Source: Taklimakanibacter lacteus (lineage in GTDB: Bacteria; Pseudomonadota; Alphaproteobacteria; Rhizobiales; Aestuariivirgaceae). From it: 64,000 nucleotides of DNA. Below, in pieces: positions 8,808 to 17,186 of this stretch. Each line of letters opens with the position of its first letter. Position 1 is the first letter of the stretch. The stretch covers positions 434,001 through 498,000 of the forward strand of contig QOZQ01000003.1 in the NCBI GenBank assembly GCA_003576695.1, written 5' to 3'. The notes under the pieces are model-generated. The model was not told the DNA's origin, did not search any database, and saw only the letters and a list, made by a program, of their open reading frames with translations. Both the position numbers and the translations under genes were made by a program.

Positions 8808-9150
8808 CGGCTTTCTCCTTCAGCTTCAGTTCCTCGATAATCATGTCCAGCTCATCGAAGCGGGCACTCCACAGCTGGCGATAGCCATCGATCCATGCCG
8901 CCTCTTCCGCGAGCCGCCTGCGGCCCAGCCTGCAGGTCCGCACCCGCCCGATCTTTTGGGTGGTGACGAGCCCCGCTTTCTCCAGCACGCCGACATGCTT
9001 CTTCATGCCCGTGAGGGTCATGTGGAATTTTTGCGCAAGCTCGGTGATCGACGCGTCCGCACGGCCGAGCTGCTGCAGCACGCCGCGCCGTGTCGCGTCC
9101 GCGAGGGCGGCGAAGGAGGCATCGAGGCGGGTGGTCATATACTGAACCAT
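8788..9150 (-). CDS. ArsR/SmtB-type winged-helix repressor
   Basis: 120 residues with a typical ArsR core (LADATRRGVLQQLGRADASITELAQ, then TLTGMKKHVGVLEKAGLV as recognition and wing). No cysteine metal site is evident, which fits the metal-independent subgroup paired with AHSA1 proteins. The ATG at 9150 lies inside a perfect 20-bp palindrome, so the Met at codon 5 (9138) is a possible true start. It begins a few bases after the tyrA-like stop but likely has its own promoter. Confidence 0.9.
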   Translation of the reverse strand: MVQYMTTRLDASFAALADATRRGVLQQLGRADASITELAQKFHMTLTGMKKHVGVLEKAGLVTTQKIGRVRTCRLGRRRLAEEAAWIDGYRQLWSARFDELDMIIEELKLKEKADGRKKR

Positions 9151-9160
9151 ATGGTTCAGT
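9141..9160. promoter_or_regulatory. Perfect 20-bp palindrome at the ArsR-type gene start
   Basis: The sequence ACTGAACCATATGGTTCAGT is a perfect inverted repeat. It covers the upstream ATG of the ArsR-type gene and the TGA stop of the tyrA-like gene. Position and symmetry fit an autoregulatory operator of the ArsR-type repressor. Confidence 0.6.
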
Positions 9161-9968
9161 AATTAGCCTGTGCCTCGGCTTCCTGCAAGGGGCGGGAATG
9201 GATTTTCTTTCCATCCGCCAGTTCATCATTGAGCGCCGCCGCAAGCTCGAAAAATCTCCGGCGGACGCCCGGCGAATAGGGGTTGGCGCTCTCGATGGCC
9301 GCAAAAACCTCAGGCGCGTCGTGGCGCACCATGTTCACGGCCTCCATCAGGAGATCGAAGCTCTTCGTGGTCATGCGCCTGGGCAAGGGCTCCATCCGCA
9401 CCAGGACCTTGGCGATGAGATGGGTCAGCCCCTGGACCGTCGCCGCTTCGCGATCATGGTCCTCGGGCGTGGTCATGATGACGTTCAGACGCAGTCGATG
9501 CCTGAGGAACGCGGCCAGGCGAAGTGCGCTTCGACCGCGGATCGGACAGACGGCGATCTTCAGCCCCGCGATCCCGTCCCGCGCACTTTGCGGGCCGAAC
9601 AGCGGATGCGTCGCCACGATCTCGGCATGCGCCGGCAGCCCACGCTTCATGATATCGGCCGGTCCCAGTTTCACCGATCCCACATCGAGGACGAGCGCGC
9701 CCGGCCGGATATGGGGCGCGATGGCTTCGACGATCTCCTTCAGGCGCCCGACCGGTGCCGCAAGCACGACCACCGGGCAACGCGCCGCCGTCTCGAGGCT
9801 GGTGAGCGCGACCCCCAGACCTTCGGCGATATGCTCGCGGCTGGGCGCGGGGTCATGGGCGCACAGTTGGAAATGCGGCCGGATGTGGCGCGCGATCAGC
9901 TGCCCGAAAGCGCCGAAGCCTATGATGCCGACAGTCAAGCTTGATGTGGTATTGCTACTTTTTGACAT
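9156..9968 (-). CDS. Prephenate/arogenate dehydrogenase-like protein (TyrA family)
   Basis: About 270 residues. The Rossmann fold opens with VGIIGFGAFGQLIARHI, and further family motifs are APVGRLKEIV, DVGSVK and THPLFGPQS. This is the pattern of arogenate/prephenate dehydrogenases that make tyrosine. The ATG at 9968 is preferred over an upstream Met because AGAGGA lies eight bases before it. The C-terminal part is short, so a fused chorismate mutase or ACT domain is absent. Upstream lies a Tyr-Tyr leader ORF with alternative hairpins, which supports a role in tyrosine biosynthesis. Which of the two substrates it prefers is open. Confidence 0.85.
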   Translation of the reverse strand: MSKSSNTTSSLTVGIIGFGAFGQLIARHIRPHFQLCAHDPAPSREHIAEGLGVALTSLETAARCPVVVLAAPVGRLKEIVEAIAPHIRPGALVLDVGSVKLGPADIMKRGLPAHAEIVATHPLFGPQSARDGIAGLKIAVCPIRGRSALRLAAFLRHRLRLNVIMTTPEDHDREAATVQGLTHLIAKVLVRMEPLPRRMTTKSFDLLMEAVNMVRHDAPEVFAAIESANPYSPGVRRRFFELAAALNDELADGKKIHSRPLQEAEAQANY

Positions 9969-10017
9969 GGACGATCCTCTGATGGGCCGCGAAGCCAGAG
10001 GCGTCCTGTTTGAAATC

Positions 10018-10076
10018 AACCGCTGGCCAGGCAGCGGTTGAACAACGAAAGCACACCCGCCGCTATGAAAGCGGGG
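10018..10076 (-). promoter_or_regulatory. Candidate tyrosine attenuator: four alternately pairing arms
   Basis: Read on the minus strand, arm 1 (CCCCGCT, 10076-10070) starts two bases after the Tyr codons of the leader ORF. Arm 2 (AGCGGCGGG, 10064-10056) follows at its stop. Arms 3 (AACCGCTG, 10039-10032) and 4 (CAGCGGTT, 10025-10018) form a perfect eight-base stem with a six-base loop. Arms 1-2, 2-3 and 3-4 can all pair through CCGCT/AGCGG, as in classical attenuators. There is no clean U-run after arm 4 (GATTTC), which weakens intrinsic termination. Confidence 0.55.
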
Positions 10077-10113
10077 CGTAATAAAGCGTGGCGGCGATGA
10101 GTGCTTTGATCAT
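10063..10113 (-). CDS. Tyr-Tyr leader peptide upstream of the tyrA-like gene
   Basis: A 16-codon ORF reads MIKALIAATLYYAPLS followed by TAG. Two adjacent tyrosine codons (TAT, TAC) lie directly before arm 1 of the attenuator hairpins. The ORF has no convincing Shine-Dalgarno; instead its ATG sits seven bases after a -10 box, so the mRNA would be leaderless, as known for trpL of rhizobia. Starvation for charged tRNA-Tyr would stall the ribosome on arm 1 and favour arm 2-3 pairing. The peptide itself need have no function. Confidence 0.6.
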   Translation of the reverse strand: MIKALIAATLYYAPLS

Positions 10114-10148
10114 GCCGGTGACCTAGCGGCGCGCGGATGGAATGTCAA
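10113..10148 (-). promoter_or_regulatory. Sigma-70 promoter of the tyr leader
   Basis: On the minus strand the -35 box is a perfect TTGACA (10148-10143), followed by exactly 17 bases and a -10 box TAGGTC (10125-10120). The predicted start of transcription falls on the A of the leader ATG at 10113. The stretch from 10149 to 10424 holds no gene that I can support. Confidence 0.6.
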
Positions 10149-10424
10149 TCAAGACTGCCCGGGGCACGGTGTGTATCTCCGCATGAAATCTCCACTTTTC
10201 CTGATCACGCGCTTTGCGGCTTTCGGATAATCCGATGCGCAAACAAAAAGATAGAGCGCCGGGACGATCTCAACTGAGCGTCCGGTCTGGCGCAGCCTCC
10301 AAAATCCCCTTGTCCAATCACTTCAGCATGCTATGTCCCCGCACCTTCGTTCGCGACGGTCACCTTGTGACGGCGGGCGGTTCACCCGAACAGCACTCCA
10401 GCCTCTTCCACACAGCATAAACCT

Positions 10425-12053
10425 ATGATTCGCCTCGACAATATCAGCAAGCAGCACGGCCACCAGATCCTGTTCATCGATGCCTCGATGGGCATCCAGA
10501 AGGGGGAGAAGGTGGGGCTGGTGGGGCCCAATGGCGCCGGCAAGACGACTTTGTTCCGGATGATCACCGGTGAGGACAAGCCCGATGACGGGCTGGTCAC
10601 GATCGATCCCGGCATGACCATCGGCTATTTCAGCCAGGATGTAGGCGAGATGTCGGGCCAGAGTGCCGTCAGGGCGGTGATGGATGGCGTGGGGCCGGTG
10701 AGCGCGCTCATCAGTGAGATGGCGAGCCTCGAGGCGGCGATGGTCGATCCCGACCAGGTCGATCAGATGGATGCGCTGGTCGAGCGCTATGGCGAGGTGC
10801 AGCACCGCTTCGAGGAGCTGGATGGCTATGCGCTGGACGCCCGCGCGCGCGAGGTGCTGGCGGGCCTGAGCTTCAGCCAGGAGCGGATGGATGGTGATGT
10901 GGGCCAGCTCTCCGGCGGCTGGAAGATGCGCGTGGCGCTGGCCCGCATCCTCTTGATGCGGCCCGACGGCATGCTGCTGGACGAGCCCTCGAACCATCTC
11001 GACCTCGAAAGCCTGATCTGGCTGGAGGCCTTCCTGAAAGATTATGAAGGCGCGCTGCTGATGACCTCGCATGACCGCGCCTTCATGAACCGCATCATCG
11101 GCAAGGTGGTGGAGATCGACGGCGGATCGCTCACGACATATTCGGGCGATCTCGATTTCTATGACCAGCAGCGGGCTTTGAGCGAGAAGCAGCGCCAGGC
11201 GCAGTTCGAGCGCCAGCAGGCGATGCTGGCCAAGGAGATCAAGTTCATCGAGCGCTTCAAGGCGCGGGCCTCGCATGCGGCCCAGGTGCAGAGCCGGGTG
11301 AAGAAGCTGGACAAGATCGAGCGCGTGGAGCCGCCGCGGCGCCGCCAGTCGGTGCAGTTCGAATTCCGCTCACCGCCGCGCTCGGGCGATGACGTGGCGA
11401 GTCTCAAGAATGTTCACAAGGGCTATGGCCAGCAGCCGATCTATGCCGGGCTCGATTTCCAGCTGCGCCGCAAGGAGCGCTGGTGCGTGCTGGGCGCCAA
11501 TGGTGCCGGAAAATCGACGCTGCTGAAGCTGGTGGCGGGCGCGACCGGGCCGGATGAGGGAACGGTCAATGTGGGCGCCAATGTGCGGCTCGGCTATTTC
11601 GCGCAGCACGCGATGGATCTGCTCGACGGCGACAACACGGTGTTCGAGACGCTGGACGCCGAGTTCCCGCATGCGGGGCAAGGGGCGCTGCGCACGCTCG
11701 CCGGCTGCTTCGGTTTCTCGGGCGATGATGTCGAAAAGCCCTGCCGGGTTCTGTCGGGCGGCGAGAAAGCGCGCCTCGTGATGGCCATCATGCTGTTCGA
11801 TCCGCCGAACTTCCTGGTCCTCGACGAGCCGACGAACCATCTCGACATGGCGACGAAGGAGATGCTGGTGGAGGCCCTCAGGGAATTCGAAGGCACCATG
11901 CTGTTCGTGTCGCATGACCGCCACTTTCTGGCCGCGCTCTCCAACCGGGTGCTGGAACTGACCCCCGAGGGCGTGCATGTGTATGGCGGGGGGTATACGG
12001 AATATGTGGCAAGGACGGGCCAGGAGGCGCCGGGGCTGCATCCGGGGGGTTAG
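10425..12053 (+). CDS. ABC-F family ATPase (two ABC domains, translation factor type)
   Basis: 542 residues with two ATP-binding cassettes and no membrane segment. Domain 1 has Walker A GPNGAGKT near residue 35, signature LSGGWKMRVALAR and Walker B LLLDEPSNHLD (seen as MLLDEPSNHLD). Domain 2 has GANGAGKS near 352, LSGGEKARL and LVLDEPTNHLD. A charged linker with LAKEIKFIERFKARASHAAQ lies between. This layout marks ABC-F proteins, which act on the ribosome (EttA, Uup, YbiT, YheS) and not in transport. I cannot assign the subgroup with certainty. It is the last typical high-GC gene before the accessory island. Confidence 0.93.
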   Translation: MIRLDNISKQHGHQILFIDASMGIQKGEKVGLVGPNGAGKTTLFRMITGEDKPDDGLVTIDPGMTIGYFSQDVGEMSGQSAVRAVMDGVGPVSALISEMASLEAAMVDPDQVDQMDALVERYGEVQHRFEELDGYALDARAREVLAGLSFSQERMDGDVGQLSGGWKMRVALARILLMRPDGMLLDEPSNHLDLESLIWLEAFLKDYEGALLMTSHDRAFMNRIIGKVVEIDGGSLTTYSGDLDFYDQQRALSEKQRQAQFERQQAMLAKEIKFIERFKARASHAAQVQSRVKKLDKIERVEPPRRRQSVQFEFRSPPRSGDDVASLKNVHKGYGQQPIYAGLDFQLRRKERWCVLGANGAGKSTLLKLVAGATGPDEGTVNVGANVRLGYFAQHAMDLLDGDNTVFETLDAEFPHAGQGALRTLAGCFGFSGDDVEKPCRVLSGGEKARLVMAIMLFDPPNFLVLDEPTNHLDMATKEMLVEALREFEGTMLFVSHDRHFLAALSNRVLELTPEGVHVYGGGYTEYVARTGQEAPGLHPGG

Positions 12054-12172
12054 GGGGCCCGTCTTCGCGCTGAGAGCCATCGCCTTGAAGCCGTCCGAGG
12101 ACGATTGAGTGGGGATTGGGAGAAACCTCTCCAACGACCTGGCTAACATCATCGATGCCGGGTCATTGATAG

Positions 12173-12200
12173 TTGAGGCGGTCCACAAATTTGCTACTAT
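12173..12200 (+). promoter_or_regulatory. Candidate promoter of the DUF3644 gene
   Basis: A -35 box TTGAGG (12173-12178), 16 bases and a -10 box TACTAT (12195-12200) precede the GTG start at 12222. The predicted transcript would start near 12207. The gap from 12054 holds nothing else that I can identify. Confidence 0.4.
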
Positions 12201-12221
12201 GGTCGTCGGGAGTGACCCAAC

Positions 12222-13328
12222 GTGCCGCTCGTTCGGGATGCCAAGACATTGTCGCACAAGGCTGTTTGCTCTATGCGGATGGCAATGGGCACGTTCAATA
12301 GTTATGATGATGATGGTCGTATTTGTTCGGTGTTGCTGCACCTTCAACACGCTTGCGAGATGTTGCTTAAGGCCGTACTCGTCCAAAACAAAGTAAAGGT
12401 CTTTGACGACAAAAGCGGTAAGAGTATCGGGTTCGGCCGATGTCTCGATCTATGCAGACAACATCATGGACTTACCGAGATCGAGGCCGGAACGATGCGT
12501 ATGATCGATGCGCTACGTGATGCCGAGCAGCATTGGTTCACGATCGTTGAAGAGGACCTTCTTTACCTGCATACGCGGGCACTAATCACGGTATTCGACG
12601 CTTACATGAAGCGGGCGCTCGCCCTCGACTTGTCGTCTCGGATACCCGCCCGCATATTGCCCGTGTCGACCAAACCTCCGGGTGGTTTCGACTTTCTAAT
12701 AGACCGTGAGTACAAGCTGATCACCGATCTTCTTAAGCCAGGCAAAAGAAAGCGAGACGAGGCTCGGGCGCGCATACGTGGGCTTCTTGCCATGGAAGGC
12801 CTTGTTGTCGACGAAGTTCAGATTTCGGAGAAGGATATCAACCGGATCGAAAAAGCAGCAAAGGCGAGGAAAAAACTTGGCGAAGTCTTTCCGAGGCTCA
12901 ACACCATTGTGAGTGGCATGGAAGGTGATGGACCTGCAGTGGTGGTGCGGTTCTCAAAGAAGGAAGGCGCTCCTGTCAGGTTCGTCGCTGGTGACGATCC
13001 GCAAGCGGCTGCAGCGCTGCGCGAGGTAGATCTACAAAAAAAATTCTATCTGGGAGCGTCTGAACTGGCGAAGGTACTGAAGCTCACCGGTCCCCGAGCA
13101 GTGGCGCTCAGACGCAGCTTGAAGATCGATGAAGATGCGACGTGCCGCCACACATTTGAATTTGGGAAGGCAAAGCACGACCGCTTTTCAGATAACGCAC
13201 GGAAGAAGATGAAAGCTGCGCTGGAAGAGGGCATCGATATGGATTTAGTCTGGCAGGAACACGGACCCGGACGGCGGCGGAAGCAACGACCTCATGCGAA
13301 TGATGGCGTTAAACCAAAAGTGGCTTAG
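12222..13328 (+). CDS. DUF3644-type protein (accessory island gene 1)
   Basis: A 368-residue protein started by GTG. The N-terminal third (VLLHLQHACEMLLKAVLVQ, then KSIGFGRCLDLC and ALRDAEQHWF) has the look of the DUF3644 domain, a helical domain found in mobile and defence-rich regions. I recognise this by memory of the family, not by search. The C-terminal part is rich in Lys and Arg and ends in GRRRKQRPHANDG, which suggests nucleic-acid contact. GC is visibly lower than in the flanking genes, a sign of transfer. It is followed by the three-Cys and TcmP genes on the same strand after a 327-base gap. Biochemical activity is unknown. Confidence 0.7.
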   Translation: MPLVRDAKTLSHKAVCSMRMAMGTFNSYDDDGRICSVLLHLQHACEMLLKAVLVQNKVKVFDDKSGKSIGFGRCLDLCRQHHGLTEIEAGTMRMIDALRDAEQHWFTIVEEDLLYLHTRALITVFDAYMKRALALDLSSRIPARILPVSTKPPGGFDFLIDREYKLITDLLKPGKRKRDEARARIRGLLAMEGLVVDEVQISEKDINRIEKAAKARKKLGEVFPRLNTIVSGMEGDGPAVVVRFSKKEGAPVRFVAGDDPQAAAALREVDLQKKFYLGASELAKVLKLTGPRAVALRRSLKIDEDATCRHTFEFGKAKHDRFSDNARKKMKAALEEGIDMDLVWQEHGPGRRRKQRPHANDGVKPKVA

Positions 13329-13655
13329 GCTCATACGATCGAGATTCAGGCACATAAAGGATACTGCGACCAGTTGTATCTGCGGGCCTCACATCTACCC
13401 GATAGCCGGAACACCTTCCAACGCATTCGCATGATCGCTCTTCTTCCAAAGCCTCGGCATGCTCAGCTGAGCCTCCAACAGCCGACTGAAGGCGCCAAAC
13501 ACGGCAGATGGACTGAACCTCTTTTAGTTGTTCACATTTTGTTCTGGATGTGGTAAATTTCATTTCGGAAACAACAGAGACGTGAATCGGGATTTCGGCA
13601 AGGGCAGAACTCCGGTAGCTTGAGACCGGACTACAAAACAGTGCGAGTATTGTTG
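13329..13655. other. Non-coding gap inside the accessory island
   Basis: No ORF with believable codon use or ribosome site is seen in these 327 bases. The stretch is A/T-rich toward its right end (around 13530-13580) and probably carries the promoter of the two downstream genes, but no clear -35/-10 pair stands out. Confidence 0.5.
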
Positions 13656-14438
13656 ATGGCCGAAACACAAATCGAATGGACCGATGCCACCTGGAATCCT
13701 GTTGCAGGCTGTTCGATCGTCAGTGCAGGCTGCACTAACTGCTACGCGATGGAGATGGCCAAGCGTCTGGAAGCGATGGGTATCGGAAAGTATCAAGGCC
13801 TAACACGTCGGAGTGGAAAACGTACCATCTGGAATGGAATTGTTCGTGAAGATCATCAGGCCCTTTCTATGCCGCGTGGCTGGAAGAAGCCAAAGAAGAT
13901 CTTTGTCAACTCGATGAGTGATCTCTTTCATGAGGGTGTGAGCGATGGCTTCATTGCCAAGGTGTGGCAGGTCATGAAGGACACGCCACGGCATCACTAC
14001 CAGATTCTCACCAAGCGCCCAGAGCGGATGGCCGAGATTGTGCAGAATGTTATAAAGGATGTGCTACCCAACGTTTGGCTGGGAACGAGCGTGGAGAACG
14101 CCGAAGCTACACCACGTATTGATGCATTGCGCGTGGTGCCAGCCCACATTCGATTTATCTCCTTTGAGCCACTAATTGGACCAGTTGGGCCGGTGAATTT
14201 GGCCGGCGTCCATTGGGCAATAGTTGGTGGAGAGAGCGGTAGGGCCGCTCGTCCAATCCGTGAAGAGTGGATTGACGAGATATATGATCAATGCTCCGTT
14301 TATGACACCAAGTTCTTCTTCAAGCAGTGGGGCACGTGGGGAAAAGACAACAAGCGCCGCTCGAAGAAAGCTAATGGGCGCGAGTATCGCGGGAAAGTTT
14401 GGGACAATATGCCGACGTCGCCGAACACCGAATTTTAG
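13656..14438 (+). CDS. Three-Cys-motif (radical-SAM-like) DUF5131 / phage Gp37-Gp68 family protein
   Basis: 260 residues from the ATG at 13656. It opens with IEWTDATWNPVAGC, the hallmark of the Gp37/Gp68 (DUF5131) family. Three cysteines at residues 19, 26 and 29 (C-x6-C-x2-CYA) match the spacing type that has been compared to the iron-sulfur site of radical SAM enzymes. Further family motifs are KIFVNSMSDLFHE, ILTKRPERM, WLGTSVEN and WAIVGGESG. In the family this protein is typically encoded next to TcmP, as here (32 bases apart). It may catalyse a radical-SAM type reaction; no substrate is known to me. The gene was probably acquired with its neighbours. Confidence 0.88.
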   Translation: MAETQIEWTDATWNPVAGCSIVSAGCTNCYAMEMAKRLEAMGIGKYQGLTRRSGKRTIWNGIVREDHQALSMPRGWKKPKKIFVNSMSDLFHEGVSDGFIAKVWQVMKDTPRHHYQILTKRPERMAEIVQNVIKDVLPNVWLGTSVENAEATPRIDALRVVPAHIRFISFEPLIGPVGPVNLAGVHWAIVGGESGRAARPIREEWIDEIYDQCSVYDTKFFFKQWGTWGKDNKRRSKKANGREYRGKVWDNMPTSPNTEF

Positions 14439-14470
14439 TTGGCATACATTGAGAATCCCTGCGGGGGCTG

Positions 14471-15730
14471 ATGGTCGAAAAACCGTACTTATGGCATGAA
14501 GGTGCCGTTCTCGAAGAACATACCAAGCGCAAACACAAAATTCTTCGAGAGTACATTGGCCGGTACTTGGCCGTACGCTGCGCCTTCCCGCAGCAAAGCA
14601 AATTTCGCCTCGCCATTGTTGATGGATTTGCTGGCGGCGGGCGATATGCCGGCGGGGAGCCGGGTTCGCCTCTGATTTTTGTCGAGGAACTCCGCACGGC
14701 AACAGAGTTATTTAACGTTCGTCGAAATGCGGAAGGAATGTCTCCGTTGGATATCGAGTGTTTTCTCGTTCTAAATGACGGCGACCCGGAGACCGTAGAA
14801 CTGCTCAAGACGCGCGTTGCACCGATGCTGGCCGCCATAAAGGAGGAGGTGCCTCGTTTGCACCTCGAGGTCGAATATCGAAATGATCCCTTCGAGATGG
14901 TATTCCCCGAAGTTAAGGAACTGTTGAGTAGGGGGCGCTATCAGAACGTTCTTTTTAATCTTGATCAATGTGGCAACAGTCACGTGGATCGCGGAACATT
15001 AACTGATATCCTCTCATCATTCACTTCTGCCGAAATTTTTTACACTTTCGCGATTTCTTCCCTATTGGCATTCCTCAATAGAACCAATCCAACTCTTCTG
15101 AGTTCGCAGCTTGGCTTCCTCGGGATTTCTCCAGGGGATTTGTCACCACTCGAGGAGCGCATGAGTAACACACGGTGGTTGGGTGGGGCAGAGCGTTTGG
15201 TGTTTAACGCATTTCGCAGTTGCGCCTCATATGTCAGCCCCTTCTCCATCAACAACCCAGAAGGATGGAGATACTGGCTCATACACTTCGCCAACAGCTA
15301 TCGAGCGCGTCAGGAATATAACAACATCCTGCATCGGAACAGCTCTATGCAGGCACATTTCGGCCGTTCTGGCCTGCACATGCTGTCCTATGATCCACGT
15401 GACGATGCCAATGCGCTTTACTTGTTCGATGTTTCAGGTCGCGACGCCGCTAAACAACAGCTGTACGATGACGTGCCGCGCCTCGTGACTGATTTTGGCG
15501 ACGTTGTCAGCATGAGCCAGTTTTACGGAAGTATCTACAACATGACTCCTGCCCACATGGATGAAATCCACGCGGTGATGATTGAAAATCCGGATCTCGA
15601 AGTCATTACGGAGCAAGGCGGCGAGCGTCGAAAGGCATCCAGCATCATTGCGAGTGATACACTTAAGATGAAACGGCAGCGCAGCTTCTTCCCCATGTTC
15701 TTGAACGATTCCGATAAGAAAAAGGTGTAG
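14471..15730 (+). CDS. tcmP: Three-Cys-motif partner protein TcmP
   Basis: 419 residues. The N-terminus (HEGAVLEEHTKRKHKILREYIGRYL) and the motif VDGFAGGGRY at residues 50-59 match TcmP, the obligate neighbour of three-Cys DUF5131 proteins. VDGFAGGG resembles the SAM-binding loop of Rossmann methyltransferases. It is followed by an acidic LNDGDPET and by NVLFNLDQCGNSHV, which sits where methyltransferases carry their catalytic loop. A SAM-dependent methyltransferase-like role is thus inference. The C-terminus is basic (KMKRQRSFF). Lower GC than flanks and the pairwise organisation point to horizontal transfer. Confidence 0.85.
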   Translation: MVEKPYLWHEGAVLEEHTKRKHKILREYIGRYLAVRCAFPQQSKFRLAIVDGFAGGGRYAGGEPGSPLIFVEELRTATELFNVRRNAEGMSPLDIECFLVLNDGDPETVELLKTRVAPMLAAIKEEVPRLHLEVEYRNDPFEMVFPEVKELLSRGRYQNVLFNLDQCGNSHVDRGTLTDILSSFTSAEIFYTFAISSLLAFLNRTNPTLLSSQLGFLGISPGDLSPLEERMSNTRWLGGAERLVFNAFRSCASYVSPFSINNPEGWRYWLIHFANSYRARQEYNNILHRNSSMQAHFGRSGLHMLSYDPRDDANALYLFDVSGRDAAKQQLYDDVPRLVTDFGDVVSMSQFYGSIYNMTPAHMDEIHAVMIENPDLEVITEQGGERRKASSIIASDTLKMKRQRSFFPMFLNDSDKKKV

Positions 15731-15858
15731 TATCGACGCTGCCCGAGAATCGCATCAATGAAGAAACAAAAGCCGATGAGAAATCCTTGGTGCCAATACT
15801 ACTACCCCGTCGACGGACGGAGGGCCACGGTGGCGGCTACTTAAGCTGATTCAACTTG

Positions 15859-17031
15859 CTATGCGCTCATTGCCTCGAACGCTGGCAAACTGGCTTCGAT
15901 CATCTCGGCACTGCCGGTCAGGCTGATGCGGAATTCACCCGGGCGCTCGAACAGCGTTCCGGGCATCACATAGACGCCGTGCTCGGCCAGCCGGCGGGTG
16001 AAGAGGTGAGCATCGCCGCCCGGGGCCTTGCCCCAGATGTAGAATGTGCCTTGCGGCTTGGTCAGCGTGTAGCCCCACTGGGTCAGGGCACCGAGCACGC
16101 GGTCGCGCTTCTTCCGGAAGGCTTCGATATCGATCGAGACGGTCTCGAGGTCGGCCACGGCATATTGGGCGAGCGCGTCGGGAAAGGCCCAGCCGAGCGA
16201 GATCTGAACGCTCATCGCCAGCTGGCGCAATTCATCACGCGCCTCCTGAGGCATATCGGGGCAGATTGCGAGGTAGCCGAGGCGCAGACCGGGGGCGAGC
16301 AGGATCTTGGCATAGCTGTAGTCGATCAGCGTCCAGGGATAGACCTGCGCCGGACTGGTGTAGTGAACGCCGTCGAACCGGATCCTGCGATAGGGCTCGT
16401 CCGACAGGATGAAGATGGGCCGGCCCATGTCGGCCGACTTGCGCTGCAGCATCTGGGCAAGCTCGCTCAGCCTCTCGCGCGAATAGACGACCCCCGTGGG
16501 ATTATGCGGCGTGTTGATGATGACGATGCGGGTGCGCGGCGTGATCGCCCGCTCTATGCCTGAGACATCGAGATCCCAGGTGCGATCGTCGAGCGGAACC
16601 TTCACCGGCACGGTGTTGCGGGCCCTGAGCATGGTCGTATAGGCGAACCAGCCGGGCATCGGGATGATGCATTCATCGCCCGGATCCATCAGCATGGAGA
16701 AGGCGACGCCGATGGCCGCGAATGCGCCCGGCGTCATGGCGATATCCTCCGGCTCGAAAGCGAGGCCAAGCTCTGCCATTAGCGCCCGGGCGACGACGTC
16801 GCGCGCTTCCTCCTCGCTCGTCTTGTAGGCGAACCAGTCCACCCGCCGGGGCTCGATGCGCCGCTTCAGGCTCTCCACCAGCCTGGGCAGCGCCATCTCA
16901 TGCGGATTGCCGAAGGTCAGATCGGCCCGGACCTGCTCGTCGGGCACGCCCATCCGGTAGGTCCGGAAGAAGTCGCTTACGGTATCGAGCTCGGCAGCGG
17001 CCGCAACGGCCCGGTCCGACACAAGCTTCAT
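15859..17031 (-). CDS. PLP-dependent aminotransferase, class I/II
   Basis: About 390 residues from the ATG at 17031, which has AGGGGAA five bases upstream; longer starts are unlikely. Fold-type I motifs are present: INTPHNPTGVVYSRE (PLP and substrate binding), SDEPYRRIRF with the conserved Asp and Tyr, and DYSYAKILLAPGLRLGYLA with the Schiff-base Lys. The C-terminus (YVMPGTLFERPGEFRISLTG) holds the substrate-carboxylate Arg. It belongs with aspartate/aromatic-type aminotransferases; the amino acid used is not evident. It stands alone, just right of the accessory island. Confidence 0.92.
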   Translation of the reverse strand: MKLVSDRAVAAAAELDTVSDFFRTYRMGVPDEQVRADLTFGNPHEMALPRLVESLKRRIEPRRVDWFAYKTSEEEARDVVARALMAELGLAFEPEDIAMTPGAFAAIGVAFSMLMDPGDECIIPMPGWFAYTTMLRARNTVPVKVPLDDRTWDLDVSGIERAITPRTRIVIINTPHNPTGVVYSRERLSELAQMLQRKSADMGRPIFILSDEPYRRIRFDGVHYTSPAQVYPWTLIDYSYAKILLAPGLRLGYLAICPDMPQEARDELRQLAMSVQISLGWAFPDALAQYAVADLETVSIDIEAFRKKRDRVLGALTQWGYTLTKPQGTFYIWGKAPGGDAHLFTRRLAEHGVYVMPGTLFERPGEFRISLTGSAEMIEASLPAFEAMSA

Positions 17032-17186
17032 GGAATTCCCCTTTGCGCATCTCAGCTTCTGTGTAGCCGAGCTTTGACGCCAATGGCAGCACGATGTGGC
17101 GTCACCAGAGGAGTGCAAGCTTGATGCGGGGCAGGCGGGCGGGCAAATGGCTGACGATACCCTGTGAAATCCGTCAGGTCCCCTCC

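Noticed and set aside
12060-12110. Possible C-terminal remnant of another gene just left of the island (ALRAIALKPSEDD and stop)
   Set aside because: Only some 15 residues, not linked to any recognisable gene; chance frame cannot be excluded.
15758-15844. 28-codon ORF (MKKQKPMRNPWCQ...) after tcmP
   Set aside because: No ribosome site and no recognisable partner; too short to support in the spacer at the island's right edge.
12054-15858. Attachment sites, integrase or tRNA bounding the accessory island
   Set aside because: I looked for a tRNA 3' end and for direct repeats at 12054-12221 and 15731-15858 and found none by eye; mobility rests on gene content and GC only.
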